The position numbers and the translations under genes are program-made. From [Streptosporangium] indianense (GTDB lineage Bacteria; Actinomycetota; Actinomycetes; Streptomycetales; Streptomycetaceae), in contig NZ_JAKEIO010000058.1 of assembly GCF_021474405.1 (NCBI RefSeq), positions 1 to 46,079 on the forward strand: 46,079 nt of DNA, in the 5' to 3' direction. Below are positions 34,247 through 42,533 of the stretch, piece after piece (the first letter of the stretch is position 1; each line of letters starts with the position of its first letter). The notes below the pieces were generated by a model. That model saw only the letters and a program-made list of their open reading frames with translations, had not been told where the DNA came from and made no database searches.

Positions 34247-34436
34247 CTGTGTGGGCGGAGGTCGGTTCCGGCCGCGATGGCGTGATGCGCGCGGGTGCGG
34301 CCGGGTGCGTGCGAAGAGATGGTGCAGACCCGGTGGACTCCCCGCGTCGCCCTGTGATCGGTGTCTCCCACGGCTGACGTATCCGCCGCCCACAAGGCAA
34401 ACTGGCCTGGTTGCTCAGGATGTCTAGGGGGACTGC

Positions 34437-37400
34437 ATGGACGGTGTACCGAAGGGTGTGCCGCGCGTACCGGAGCAGCGGCGTCACGACTCCACGCCGG
34501 AGCCGGTGACGACGACCGGCCCGGCCGGACCGGCACAGGCCGTGGCGCTGCGTTTCGGAGTGCTCGGCCCCGTGCGCGCCTGGCGCGGCGACGAGCCCGT
34601 CAGCACCGGATCCCCCCAGCAACGCGCGCTGCTCGCCGCCCTGCTGCTGCGCGAGGGCCGCACCGCCACGGCGGCGGAACTGATCGACGCCCTGTGGGGC
34701 GAGGAACCGCCCTCGCAGGCCCTGGCGGCGGTACGGACCTACGCCTCCCGCCTGCGCAAGGTGCTGGACCCGGGCGGCGAGGCACGCCGGTCGGGCGGCA
34801 CCGCCTCCGCCGTCCTGGTCAGCGAGTCCGGCGGCTACGCGGTCCGCGACCTCGCCGAGGGCGCCCTGGACCTCACCGTCGCCCAGGACCTGGCGACCGA
34901 GGCGGAGAAGGCCCGCTCCGCGGGCGACCTCAGCCACGCCCGCACCACCCTGCGCCGCGCCCTCGCCCTGTGGGACGGGGAGACACTGGCCGGCGTGCCC
35001 GGCCCCTACGCGGAAGCCCAGCGTGTCCGTCTGGAGGAGTGGCGGCTCCAACTGCTCGAATCGCGGCTGGACATGGACCTGGAGCAGGGCTCCCACGCCG
35101 AGGCGGTCTCCGAACTCACGGCTCTCACCGCCGCCCACCCCCTGCGCGAGCGGCTGCGCGAGCTCCTGATGCTGGCGCTCTACCGCAGCGGCCGCCAGGC
35201 CGAGGCACTCGCCGTGTACGCCGACACCCGCCGCCTGCTCGCCGACGAACTCGGCGTGGACCCGCGCCCCGGCCTGAGCGAGCTGCAGCAGCGGATCCTC
35301 CAGGCGGACCCCTCGCTGGCGGAGCCCTCCTCCCCGGCGCCCGAGCCGGCCGCCGTCCCCGTCCGCCCGGCACAACTGCCCGCCACCGTGCCCGACTTCA
35401 CGGGCCGCTCCGCGTTCGTCCGTGAACTCGGCGACATCCTCACCTCCGCCGAGGGACGGGTCATGGCGGTCTCGGCCCTCGCGGGCATCGGCGGCGTCGG
35501 CAAGACGACCCTCGCGGTGCACGTGGCGCAGCAGGCCCGCACGGCCTTCCCCGACGGGCAGTTGTACGTCGACCTCCAGGGTGCGGGCGCCCGGGCGGCG
35601 GAACCGGAGACGGTCCTCGGCTCCTTCCTGCGCGCCCTCGGCACGGCCGACTCGGCGATCCCCGACTCCCTGGAGGAGCGCGCGGCCCTGTACCGCTCGG
35701 TCCTGGCGGGGCGCCGGGTGCTGGTCCTGCTGGACAACGCCCGGGACGCAGCCCAGGTGCGCCCCCTGCTTCCCGGCACGGACGGCTGCGCCGCGCTGAT
35801 CACCTCCCGGGTGCGGATGCTGGACCTGGCGGGCGCCCACCTGATCGACCTCGACGTGATGTCCCCGGACGAGGCGCTGGCCCTGTTCACGAAGATCGTG
35901 GGCGAGGAGCGGGTGGCGTCCGAGCGGAAGGCCGCGCTGGACGTGGTGGCCGCCTGCGGTTTCCTGCCGCTGGCGATCCGCATCGCGGCGTCCCGCCTGG
36001 CGGCCCGCCGCACCTGGACGGTGTCGGTCCTCGCGGCGAAGCTCGCCGACGAGCGCCGCCGCCTGGATGAACTGCAGGCCGGCGACCTGGCCGTCAAGGC
36101 GACCTTCGAGCTCGGCTACGGCCAGCTGGAGCCCGCCCAGGCCCGCGCGTTCCGCCTGCTCGGCCTGGCGGACGGCCCCGACATCTCCGTCACCGCCGCG
36201 GCGGCGGTTCTGGACCTGCCGGCCGAGGACACGGAGGATCTGCTGGAGTCCCTGGTGGACACCTCCCTCCTCGAATCGGCGGCCCCCGGCCGCTACCGCT
36301 TCCACGACCTGGTGCGGCTCTACGCGCGTGCGTGCGCGGAGCGGGACGAACTGCCTCCCGGCGAACGGGGAGCGGCGCTGTCCCGGCTGCTGGACTTCTA
36401 CCTGGCGTCCGCGGCCGGCGTGTACGCGATCGAGCGGCCGGGCGACCGGCTGGTGGACCATCTGGAGCCCACGTCGTATCCGGGGCTTCGGTTCGACGAC
36501 CGGCACGCGGCGCAGGACTGGCTGTACGCGGAGGCCATGTGCCTCCTCGCCTGCGCACGGCAGTCCGCGGGGCAGCCGGAGAGCCTGGCCCGGGCCATCG
36601 ACATGTTGTGGGCCGCGCACGACCTGTCCGAGTCGGGGGCCAACTCCCGGGAGTACGAGGCGACGGCCGAGGCACTCGTGGGAGCGGCCCGCTCGCACGG
36701 CCTCGGACGGGCGGAGGCACGGGCCCTGATGACGCTCGTCAACGTCCACCACGTGAGCGGCCGTTTCGAACGGGCCGAGGAGGAGGCGGAGCGGGCCATC
36801 CTGCTCGCGCAGGAGTCGGACGACCTGCTCCCGGTGTGCTGGGCCCGCAACGCGCGCGGCATCATCGCGCTGTACCAGAACCGGCACACCGACGGCGAGG
36901 AGCACCTCTCCCGGGCCATCGAGCACTTCCGGGCCCTGGGTGACCGCCCCGGCGAGGCCGCCGCCCTCTGCAACCTCTCCCGGATCCATCTCGCGACCGG
37001 GCGCACCCAGAGCGCTGTCGCGCTGGCCCGGCAGGGCCTCGACATCTATGACGGCCTGGGCAACTCGATGCGCGGGGCGAACGCCCGCTACGCCCTGGGG
37101 CTCGCTCTCACCCAGAGCGGCGAACTGGGCAAGGCGGCCGACCGCCTCCAGGAGGCGCTGGAGGTGTTCCGCGACAGCAGGCAGCGCCTCTGGGAGGGCA
37201 TGAGCCTGTTCCGGCTGGCCGAGGTGGATCTCGCCGCCCGGCGTGCGGCGCGGGCCGCGGCGAATGCCGAGATGGCGCTCACGGTGCTGCGCGGGATCGG
37301 CGGGGAGTGGCGGCGGGGCAATGTCCTCACGGTCCTCGGGCGCGCGCTCAGCGGTATCGGCCAGACCGGCCGGGCTCATGTCTGCTGGCAGGAAGCGGCC

Positions 37401-37475
37401 GCCATCTACGAGGAGTTGGGCTCGCCCGAGGCCGCCGAGGTGCGGGCGCTGCTGTCCCCGGTGCAGGCGGCCTGA
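34437..37475 (+). CDS. afsR: AfsR, SARP-family global regulator with NB-ARC and TPR domains
   Basis: 1012 residues; S. coelicolor AfsR is 993. N-terminus MDGVPKGVPRVPEQRRH, then a winged-helix DNA-binding domain (~38-130, including RFGVLGPVRAWRGDEPV and LIDALWGEEPPSQALAAVRTYASRLRKVL), a BTAD all-helical domain to ~290, a Pro/Ala linker, an NB-ARC ATPase with P-loop GIGGVGKTT (~351-359) and LVLLDNARD as Walker B, and C-terminal TPRs. AfsR integrates kinase (AfsK) signals and activates afsS, raising antibiotic production. A GGGGG-rich ribosome site precedes the ATG. afsS follows with an AfsR-type box in the gap, which fixes the identity. Confidence 0.95.
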   Translation: MDGVPKGVPRVPEQRRHDSTPEPVTTTGPAGPAQAVALRFGVLGPVRAWRGDEPVSTGSPQQRALLAALLLREGRTATAAELIDALWGEEPPSQALAAVRTYASRLRKVLDPGGEARRSGGTASAVLVSESGGYAVRDLAEGALDLTVAQDLATEAEKARSAGDLSHARTTLRRALALWDGETLAGVPGPYAEAQRVRLEEWRLQLLESRLDMDLEQGSHAEAVSELTALTAAHPLRERLRELLMLALYRSGRQAEALAVYADTRRLLADELGVDPRPGLSELQQRILQADPSLAEPSSPAPEPAAVPVRPAQLPATVPDFTGRSAFVRELGDILTSAEGRVMAVSALAGIGGVGKTTLAVHVAQQARTAFPDGQLYVDLQGAGARAAEPETVLGSFLRALGTADSAIPDSLEERAALYRSVLAGRRVLVLLDNARDAAQVRPLLPGTDGCAALITSRVRMLDLAGAHLIDLDVMSPDEALALFTKIVGEERVASERKAALDVVAACGFLPLAIRIAASRLAARRTWTVSVLAAKLADERRRLDELQAGDLAVKATFELGYGQLEPAQARAFRLLGLADGPDISVTAAAAVLDLPAEDTEDLLESLVDTSLLESAAPGRYRFHDLVRLYARACAERDELPPGERGAALSRLLDFYLASAAGVYAIERPGDRLVDHLEPTSYPGLRFDDRHAAQDWLYAEAMCLLACARQSAGQPESLARAIDMLWAAHDLSESGANSREYEATAEALVGAARSHGLGRAEARALMTLVNVHHVSGRFERAEEEAERAILLAQESDDLLPVCWARNARGIIALYQNRHTDGEEHLSRAIEHFRALGDRPGEAAALCNLSRIHLATGRTQSAVALARQGLDIYDGLGNSMRGANARYALGLALTQSGELGKAADRLQEALEVFRDSRQRLWEGMSLFRLAEVDLAARRAARAAANAEMALTVLRGIGGEWRRGNVLTVLGRALSGIGQTGRAHVCWQEAAAIYEELGSPEAAEVRALLSPVQAA

Positions 37476-37489
37476 GGGTTCGCCGGGGC

Positions 37490-37522
37490 GTTCATCATTC
37501 GTTTATCGCCCCCCGCCATGAT
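37490..37522 (+). promoter_or_regulatory. AfsR box and promoter of afsS
   Basis: Two heptamers, GTTCATC (37490-37496) and GTTTATC (37501-37507), are separated by four bases, an 11-bp repeat as bound by SARP activators. The second ends 9 bases before CATGAT (37517-37522), a plausible -10 box, as required when the activator replaces the -35 contact. Transcription would begin near 37529, giving a ~160-base leader. Confidence 0.75.
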
Positions 37523-37688
37523 GGACGCAGTCGATCCGTCGCGTCGGGGGGCAGACGGGTCGTCGCACGGGCCCCGCCCTGATGTCCGGGGCGAGGCCCG
37601 GGCGGGCCCGCCCGGCCACCCTCGGGGGAGTGACCGGACGGGCCCGCCGACCGCACTGCCTCATTTAAGCCAAGGGGAGTTGACGAAC

Positions 37689-37865
37689 ATGGGCGACGAG
37701 CTCAAGCCGCAGGACCTGCACGCCACGGACGAGCCGCTGGAGACCGAGGACCTGCACGCGACGGACGGGGGCGCCGTCAAGAAGCAGGACCTGCACGCCA
37801 CGGACGAGCCGCTGGAGACGAAGGACCTGCACGCCACGTCGGAGCCGTTCAAGCCGACGAAGTAA
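37689..37865 (+). CDS. afsS: AfsS, small repeat protein activating secondary metabolism
   Basis: 58 residues from ATG at 37689, with AAGGGGAG ten bases upstream. It is almost entirely repeats: D-L-H-A-T occurs four times, in the phases PQDLHATDEPLETE, DLHATDGGAVKK, QDLHATDEPLETK and DLHATSEPF. AfsS of S. coelicolor is a 63-residue protein with three 13-residue repeats that sits next to afsR. The setting, size and repeats agree; its action is not biochemically defined. At DNA level a ~34-base unit recurs 75 bases apart (from 37712 and 37787). Confidence 0.88.
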   Translation: MGDELKPQDLHATDEPLETEDLHATDGGAVKKQDLHATDEPLETKDLHATSEPFKPTK

Positions 37866-37883
37866 GCCACCGGAACCGGGGGA

Positions 37884-37922
37884 TCGGCCGCGGCGGCGCG
37901 GAGGGGGAGCCGCCGCGGCCGA
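37884..37922. terminator. Bidirectional hairpin terminator between afsS and the PIN gene
   Basis: Perfect 14-bp arms (TCGGCCGCGGCGGC at 37884-37897, complement at 37909-37922) with an 11-nt loop, 18 bases after the afsS stop and 27 bases from the PIN-gene stop on the other strand. Confidence 0.75.
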
Positions 37923-37949
37923 GGTGTGTCCGCGGGCAGGGGCGTCGCT

Positions 37950-38345
37950 TCAGAGCGAAACGACCCGCACTCCCGGCCCGCACAGCTTCCCCATGGCGTC
38001 CTCGTCGGACGTGAAGAGCACCACGCCCGCGGGCTGCCGGCTCGCGATCACGGCCAGGGCCGCGTCGATCGCGTACTTGTGGCCGTACAGGCCGGTGTCC
38101 TGGAGCAGGGCGACCGCCGCGTCGGCGACCTCATTGGTCACGGGTTCCACGACGACGCGCGACATCGCCCATGCCCAGGCCGCACCCTTCACCCGGCCGT
38201 GATACGCCTCGATCAGCGTCATCGAGCCGGTCACGACACGGATGCCGGATCGGTGCGCATCCTTGAGCCGCGCGAGCATCACCCGGTCGCCCAGGACGAC
38301 CCGCGACAGCGCCTCGCAGTCCAGCACGTAGCAGGACGGAACCAC
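37950..38345 (-). CDS. PIN-domain ribonuclease toxin (VapC-like)
   Basis: 131 residues from GTG (38343-38345). The acidic residues of PIN nucleases are in place: D9 (YVLDCEAL), E46 (MTLIEAYHG), D94 (YAIDAALAV) and D114/D116 (FTSDEDAM). Such toxins cleave RNA until bound by the cognate antitoxin. The start codon shares one base with the stop of the upstream RHH gene (TAGTG), a typical toxin-antitoxin layout with the antitoxin first. Between afsS and an SMP-30 gene; a selfish or stress module inserted here would look like this. Confidence 0.88.
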   Translation of the reverse strand: MVPSCYVLDCEALSRVVLGDRVMLARLKDAHRSGIRVVTGSMTLIEAYHGRVKGAAWAWAMSRVVVEPVTNEVADAAVALLQDTGLYGHKYAIDAALAVIASRQPAGVVLFTSDEDAMGKLCGPGVRVVSL

Positions 38346-38626
38346 TAGCTCGCCTTCCGGTGCCGCTCGCCGGCCGGCCCCGGGCCCTGCTCCGCGAAGT
38401 GGCGCTCGAACTCCCTGCGCTCGGCCTCAGCCGAGGCGAGCTCCTCGTCGGTGACGGGGCCGTGCTCCGCTTCCAGCCAGGTCACCAGCTCTCCCAGCCG
38501 GTCCAGCTCGCGTTGGCGCTCTATGGCCCGCGTGACATAGGCGCTGAAGCCGCCGGCACCGACCTGGTGCCGGATCTCCTCGGCGAGCTCCTCCGGCAGC
38601 GTCACGGTGTACTTCTTCGTTGCCAT
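38345..38626 (-). CDS. Ribbon-helix-helix antitoxin
   Basis: 93 residues from ATG at 38624-38626 (MATKKYTVTLPEELAEEI). The first 45 residues are an RHH DNA-binding domain (KYTVTLPEELAEEIRHQVGAGGFSAYVTRAI); the C-terminal half is acidic (VTDEELASAEAERREFERHF), suited to wrap the toxin. A direct repeat covers the start codon and a possible -10 box, which fits autoregulation by RHH dimers. ATG is about eight bases after TATGGT (38634-38639), so the mRNA may be leaderless. An alternative in-frame ATG upstream lies inside the repeat. Confidence 0.85.
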   Translation of the reverse strand: MATKKYTVTLPEELAEEIRHQVGAGGFSAYVTRAIERQRELDRLGELVTWLEAEHGPVTDEELASAEAERREFERHFAEQGPGPAGERHRKAS

Positions 38627-38642
38627 ACCGCTTACCATACCG
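38623..38642. promoter_or_regulatory. Direct-repeat operator of the antitoxin-toxin operon
   Basis: CCATACCG occurs at 38623-38630 and 38635-38642, 12 bases apart (little over one helical turn). The first copy contains the start codon on the minus strand, the second the -10-like TATGGT. RHH antitoxins bind short direct repeats in this way. Confidence 0.6.
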
Positions 38643-38741
38643 GCCGGGAGCGCCGTCGGCCCGGCGACGTGCGTCACGGACCGGAGCGCGCGATAGTGGG
38701 TCGGCGCAGATCACCGTCGCTCCACACCTGAAGGCGGCCCC

Positions 38742-39668
38742 ATGCCCGGCGAGCAGCCCCACCTCTACGAGACGCTCGACGAGCGGTTCCGGACCGGCAG
38801 GTGCCAGGCGGGGGACTCGCGGCTGGAGACGCTGTACGAGGGGTGCCGGTGGGCGGAGGGGCCGGTGTACGTCCCCGCGGGGCGGTATCTCGTGTGGAGC
38901 GACATCCCCAACGACCGGCTGCTGAGGTGGGACGAGACCACCGGGGCCGTCGGCGTCTACCGCTCCCCCGCCGGGTACCCGAACGGCAACACCCTGGACT
39001 CCCAGGGCCGCCTCGTCACCTGTGAGCAGGGCAACCGGCGGGTGACCCGGACCGAGCACGACGGGTCGGTCACCGTGATCGCCGAGCGGTTCCGGGGCAA
39101 GCGGCTCAACAGCCCGAACGACGCCGTGGTGAGGTCGGACGGGTCGGTGTGGTTCTCCGACCCGGAGTTCGGGATCGCCACCGACTACGAGGGGCACCGC
39201 GCCGAGAGCGAGATCGGCGCCCGCAACGTCTACCGCGCCGACCCCGCGAACGGCGAGGTGCGGCTGGTCGCGGACGGGTTCCAGGGGCCCAACGGGCTGG
39301 TCTTCTCACCGGACGAGCGGCGGCTGTACGTGTCCGACAGCCTGGCCAACCACATCCGCGTCTTCGACGTCGGCGAGGACGGCACCTCGCTCTGTGGCGG
39401 CGAGGTGTTCGCCGCGTGCGCGCACGGCACCTTCGACAACATCCGGTTCGACGACGAGGGACGGCTGTGGGCCGCCGCCATGGACGGGGGCGTGCACTGC
39501 TACGACCCCGACGGCACGCTGCTCGGCCGCATCCTGGTACCCGGCACCGTCGCCAACGTCCGCTTCGGCGGGGCCCGCCGCAACCGCCTGTTCATCGCCG
39601 CCGACACCACCCTGTACTCCCTGATGATGTCGGTCACCGGAACCCCGGCCCTGCCGCCCGGCCGTTGA
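38742..39668 (+). CDS. SMP-30/gluconolactonase family lactonase
   Basis: 308 residues, six-bladed beta-propeller. Metal and substrate residues of the family are present: E in GCRWAEGPVYV (~residue 39), N in NSPNDAVV (~126), N in QGPNGLVFS (~183) and D in VSDSLANHI (~199). Start ATG. It probably hydrolyses a sugar or other lactone, in the cytoplasm (no signal peptide). Its 3' end overlaps the convergent CoA-ligase gene by 35 bases. No TetR-type palindrome precedes it, so it seems not to belong to the regulon. Confidence 0.93.
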   Translation: MPGEQPHLYETLDERFRTGRCQAGDSRLETLYEGCRWAEGPVYVPAGRYLVWSDIPNDRLLRWDETTGAVGVYRSPAGYPNGNTLDSQGRLVTCEQGNRRVTRTEHDGSVTVIAERFRGKRLNSPNDAVVRSDGSVWFSDPEFGIATDYEGHRAESEIGARNVYRADPANGEVRLVADGFQGPNGLVFSPDERRLYVSDSLANHIRVFDVGEDGTSLCGGEVFAACAHGTFDNIRFDDEGRLWAAAMDGGVHCYDPDGTLLGRILVPGTVANVRFGGARRNRLFIAADTTLYSLMMSVTGTPALPPGR

Positions 39669-41265
39669 CCGCCTCCCGCAGCGCGCCCTTCACCACCTTC
39701 CCGCTCGCGTTGCGCGGCAGTTCCGCGACGAACTCGACGCTTCTGGGGACCTTGTAGTTCGCCATCTCCCTGCGGGACCAGGCGATCAGGTCGTCGGCGG
39801 TGAGCAGGGCGCCGGGGCGGCGTACGACGTAGGCCCGGCCGACCTCTCCGAGGCGGGTGTCGGGTACGCCGATCACCGCCGCGTCGGCCACGTCCGGGTG
39901 GAGGCACAGGAGCTGCTCGATCTCGGCGGGGTAGGCGTTGAAGCCGCCGACGATGAACATGTCCTTCAGGCGGTCGGTGATGCGCAGGTTGCCCGCCTCG
40001 TCCAGGACGCCGATGTCGCCGGTGCGCAGCCAGCCGTCGGGGGTCAGCACCTCGGCGGTGGCCTGCTCGTCCTCGTGATAGCCGGTCATGACGTGGAAGC
40101 CGCGGACCAGGACCTCGCCGGGCACGCCGGGCGGGAGGGGCCGGCCCTCGGGGTCCGCGACGCGCAGCCGCGTGCCGGGGATGGCCCGGCCCGACGTGGA
40201 CGCGATCACGGTCGGGGCGTCGCCGCGCCGGCACATCGTGACGACGCCGCTCGCCTCGGAGAGGCCGTACGCGGTGAGGACGGTGCCGATGCCGAGTTCT
40301 CTGCGCAGACGTTCCACCAGGCGCAGTGGTACGACGGCCGCTCCCGTCACGACCAGCCGGAGGGACGACAGGTCGTGGGCGGCGCGTGCGGGGTGGTCGA
40401 GGAGGGACTGGAGGAGGGTCGGGGGGCCGGGGAGGACGGAGACCCGCTCGGCGGCGATGTTGGCCAGGACGGTGGTCACGTCGAACACCGGCTGGGGGAT
40501 CATCGTCGCGCCCCGCATGAGGCAGGCGATCACTCCGGCCTTGTAACCGAAGGTGTGGAAGAAGGGGTTGACGATCAGGTAGCGGTCGCCCCGGGTGAGG
40601 CCCGCCAGTTCGCTCCAGATGTCGTAGGCGCGCAGGGTCTGCTCGTGGGTGATGACCGCGCCCTTGGGGCGGCCGGTCGTGCCCGAGGTGAAGATGATGT
40701 CCGAGGGCCGGGTTCCCTCCACGGCGGCGGAGCGCTCCCGGACGTCCGCCGTCGCCACCCCCTCCCCTGCGGCCAGGAAGTCCTTCCAGGTGAGGAAGCC
40801 GGGCGGGGCGTCGTCCGAGAGGACGACCGCGTGGTGCAGGGCGGGCAGGCCGGGCAGGGGGCCGGCGCCCGGGCCGTCGCCGGCCGCCCTGCGCAGGGAC
40901 GCCACGTACGAGGTGCCGAGGAACGTGCCGGTCACGAACAGCAGCCGGGCGCCGCTGCGGCGCAGTACGTCCGCCGTCTCGGCGCCCTTGAAGCGGGTGT
41001 TGAGCGGGACGAGCACCGCCCCGGCCGAGACCGCGCCCAGGGCGCCGACGATCCAGTCGAGGGAGTTCGGGGCCCAGATGCCGACCCGGTCGCCCGGTTC
41101 CAGCCCGGTCGCGAGGCAGGCCGCCGCCGCGCGCTCCACGCGCGCGCCCAGTTCCGCGTAGGTGACGCGGGTCCGGCCCTCGACGACGGCTTCGGTGTCC
41201 GCGTACCGCTCGGCCGCCGCCCTGACCAGGGCGGGGATGCTCGCCCATGCCGTATCCGCTCGCAC
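39634..41265 (-). CDS. Acyl-CoA ligase, FadD3-like
   Basis: 543 residues, ANL superfamily. ATP motif TSGTTGRPKG (193-202), then GLSEASG, GWLRTGD, LRITDRLKDMFIVGGFNAYPAEIE and catalytic Lys in PRNASGKVVKG near residue 522. Start GTG with GGGAGG six bases upstream. The similarity to FadD3 (steroid C/D-ring propanoate ligase) rests on motif impression and on the neighbours, which include an Ltp2/DUF35 pair used in steroid side-chain removal; any cinnamate, fatty or terpenoid acid would be equally possible. Divergent from the aldolase operon; the two promoters overlap and share two operators (41291-41332). Its 3' end overlaps the SMP-30 gene. Confidence 0.92.
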   Translation of the reverse strand: MRADTAWASIPALVRAAAERYADTEAVVEGRTRVTYAELGARVERAAAACLATGLEPGDRVGIWAPNSLDWIVGALGAVSAGAVLVPLNTRFKGAETADVLRRSGARLLFVTGTFLGTSYVASLRRAAGDGPGAGPLPGLPALHHAVVLSDDAPPGFLTWKDFLAAGEGVATADVRERSAAVEGTRPSDIIFTSGTTGRPKGAVITHEQTLRAYDIWSELAGLTRGDRYLIVNPFFHTFGYKAGVIACLMRGATMIPQPVFDVTTVLANIAAERVSVLPGPPTLLQSLLDHPARAAHDLSSLRLVVTGAAVVPLRLVERLRRELGIGTVLTAYGLSEASGVVTMCRRGDAPTVIASTSGRAIPGTRLRVADPEGRPLPPGVPGEVLVRGFHVMTGYHEDEQATAEVLTPDGWLRTGDIGVLDEAGNLRITDRLKDMFIVGGFNAYPAEIEQLLCLHPDVADAAVIGVPDTRLGEVGRAYVVRRPGALLTADDLIAWSRREMANYKVPRSVEFVAELPRNASGKVVKGALREAVNGRAAGPGFR

Positions 41266-41290
41266 AGTGCGCCTCCCGACGACGTAGGAG

Positions 41291-41332
41291 CTGACTGCCC
41301 GTCAGATTATCGGTAATCTGACGACCTGTCAG
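41291..41332. promoter_or_regulatory. Overlapping symmetric divergent promoters with two operators
   Basis: Plus strand: -35 CTGACT (41291-41296), 17-base spacer, -10 TAATCT (41314-41319), toward the aldolase gene. Minus strand: -35 CTGACA (41327-41332), 17-base spacer, -10 TAATCT (41304-41309), toward the ligase. Operators CTGACTgccCGTCAG (41291-41305) and CTGACGaccTGTCAG (41318-41332) each begin on a -35 box. The halves are related by 10-bp arms (CGTCAGATTA) around a 4-bp centre. The two polymerase sites cannot both be occupied. Confidence 0.8.
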
Positions 41333-41362
41333 TGACGGTTCGGCCCCGGAGGTGCGCGCAGC

Positions 41363-42523
41363 ATGGCAGCAGGATCGGGAGGCCTCAAGGACGCCACCGC
41401 TCTCGTCGGCATAGGCCGGACGCCCTTCGCCAAACGGCTCCCGGAGGACGAACGCACCCTCGCCTGCCGCGCCGTCCTGGCCGCTCTCGACGACGCCGGG
41501 ATCGCGCCCGGCGAGGTCGACGCCCTCGCCTCCTACACCATGGAGGAGACGGACGAGGTGGAGCTGGCGAAGGCCTGCGGCTTCGGCGATCTGACGTTCT
41601 TCAGCAAGGTCGGTTTCGGGGGCGGCGGTTCGTGCGCCACCGTCGCCCATCTCGCCGCCGCCGTCGCCGCCGGGCAGGCGAGCGTCGGGGTGGCGTGGCG
41701 CTCCCGCAAGCGGGGCAGCGGGCCCCGGCCCTGGACCAGCACCACCGTCCAGCTCCCGACCCCGGCGCAGTGGACCCGCCCGTACGGACTGCTCAGGCCC
41801 GCCGACGAGATCGCGATGCTCACCCGCCGCTACATGCACGAGTACGGCGCCACCCGGGACCACCTGTTCAACGTCGCCCTGGCCTGCCGCAACCGGGCCA
41901 ACCAGAACCCCGACGCGATCATGTACGACCGGCCCCTGACCCGCGAGATGTACATGACCTCCCGCTGGATCAGCGAGCCGCTCTGCCTCTTCGACAACTG
42001 CCTGGAGACCGACGGGGCGCTGGCCTGCGTCGTGGTCTCCGCCGAGCGCGCCCGCGACTGCCGGCACCGGCCCGTGTACGTCCACTCCGCCGCCCAGTCG
42101 CTGCCCGCCCAGCACCACGGCATGGTCAACTACTGGAACGACGACCCCCTCACGGGCCCCGCCTGGGCCGCCGCCCGGCACCTGTGGAAGCACTCCGATC
42201 TGACCCCCGAGGACGTCGACGTCGCCCAGATCTACGACGCCTTCACGCCCCTGGTGCTGCTCTCTCTGGAGGGCTACGGCTTCTGCGGGCGCGGCGAGGG
42301 CGGGGCGTTCACCGAGGGCGGGGCGCTGGAGACCGGCGGGCTGCTGCCGCTGAACACCGGCGGGGGCGGCCTGTCCGAGGCCTACGTCCACGGTTTCAAC
42401 CTCATCAACGAGGGGGTCAGGCAGCTGCGCGGGACCAGTACCGCGCAGGTGCCGGGCGCCTCCGTATGTCTGGTCACGGCGGGCGAAGGAGTCCCGACCT
42501 CCGCGCTGCTGCTGAGGAGTTGA
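41363..42523 (+). CDS. Thiolase-fold acyl-CoA aldolase, lipid-transfer protein/Ltp2-like
   Basis: 386 residues; ATG with GGAGG ten bases upstream. The thiolase superfamily fold is recognisable: VGIGRTPFAKRLPEDE at the N-terminus, GGGGSCATVAHLAAAVAAGQ around 86-105 with Cys91 near the classical nucleophile position, EDVDVAQIYDAFTPLVLLSLEGYGFC near 290, and NTGGGGLSEAYVHGFNLINEGVRQLRG near the end, which lacks the usual GHPxGA histidine loop. It is followed by a DUF35 gene, as in Ltp2-ChsH2 retro-aldolases of cholesterol side-chain degradation. By analogy it would split a beta-hydroxyacyl-CoA into an aldehyde/ketone and acyl-CoA. This reaction is inferred from the pairing. Confidence 0.88.
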   Translation: MAAGSGGLKDATALVGIGRTPFAKRLPEDERTLACRAVLAALDDAGIAPGEVDALASYTMEETDEVELAKACGFGDLTFFSKVGFGGGGSCATVAHLAAAVAAGQASVGVAWRSRKRGSGPRPWTSTTVQLPTPAQWTRPYGLLRPADEIAMLTRRYMHEYGATRDHLFNVALACRNRANQNPDAIMYDRPLTREMYMTSRWISEPLCLFDNCLETDGALACVVVSAERARDCRHRPVYVHSAAQSLPAQHHGMVNYWNDDPLTGPAWAAARHLWKHSDLTPEDVDVAQIYDAFTPLVLLSLEGYGFCGRGEGGAFTEGGALETGGLLPLNTGGGGLSEAYVHGFNLINEGVRQLRGTSTAQVPGASVCLVTAGEGVPTSALLLRS

Positions 42524-42533
42524 GGAGCCACCG

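Noticed and set aside
34212..37379. The amidohydrolase frame stays open far upstream of 34211, antisense across afsR.
   Set aside because: High-GC third-position bias leaves the opposite strand of afsR open. The promoter, operator and start at 34211 are clear, and the extra residues look like a reverse-frame shadow.
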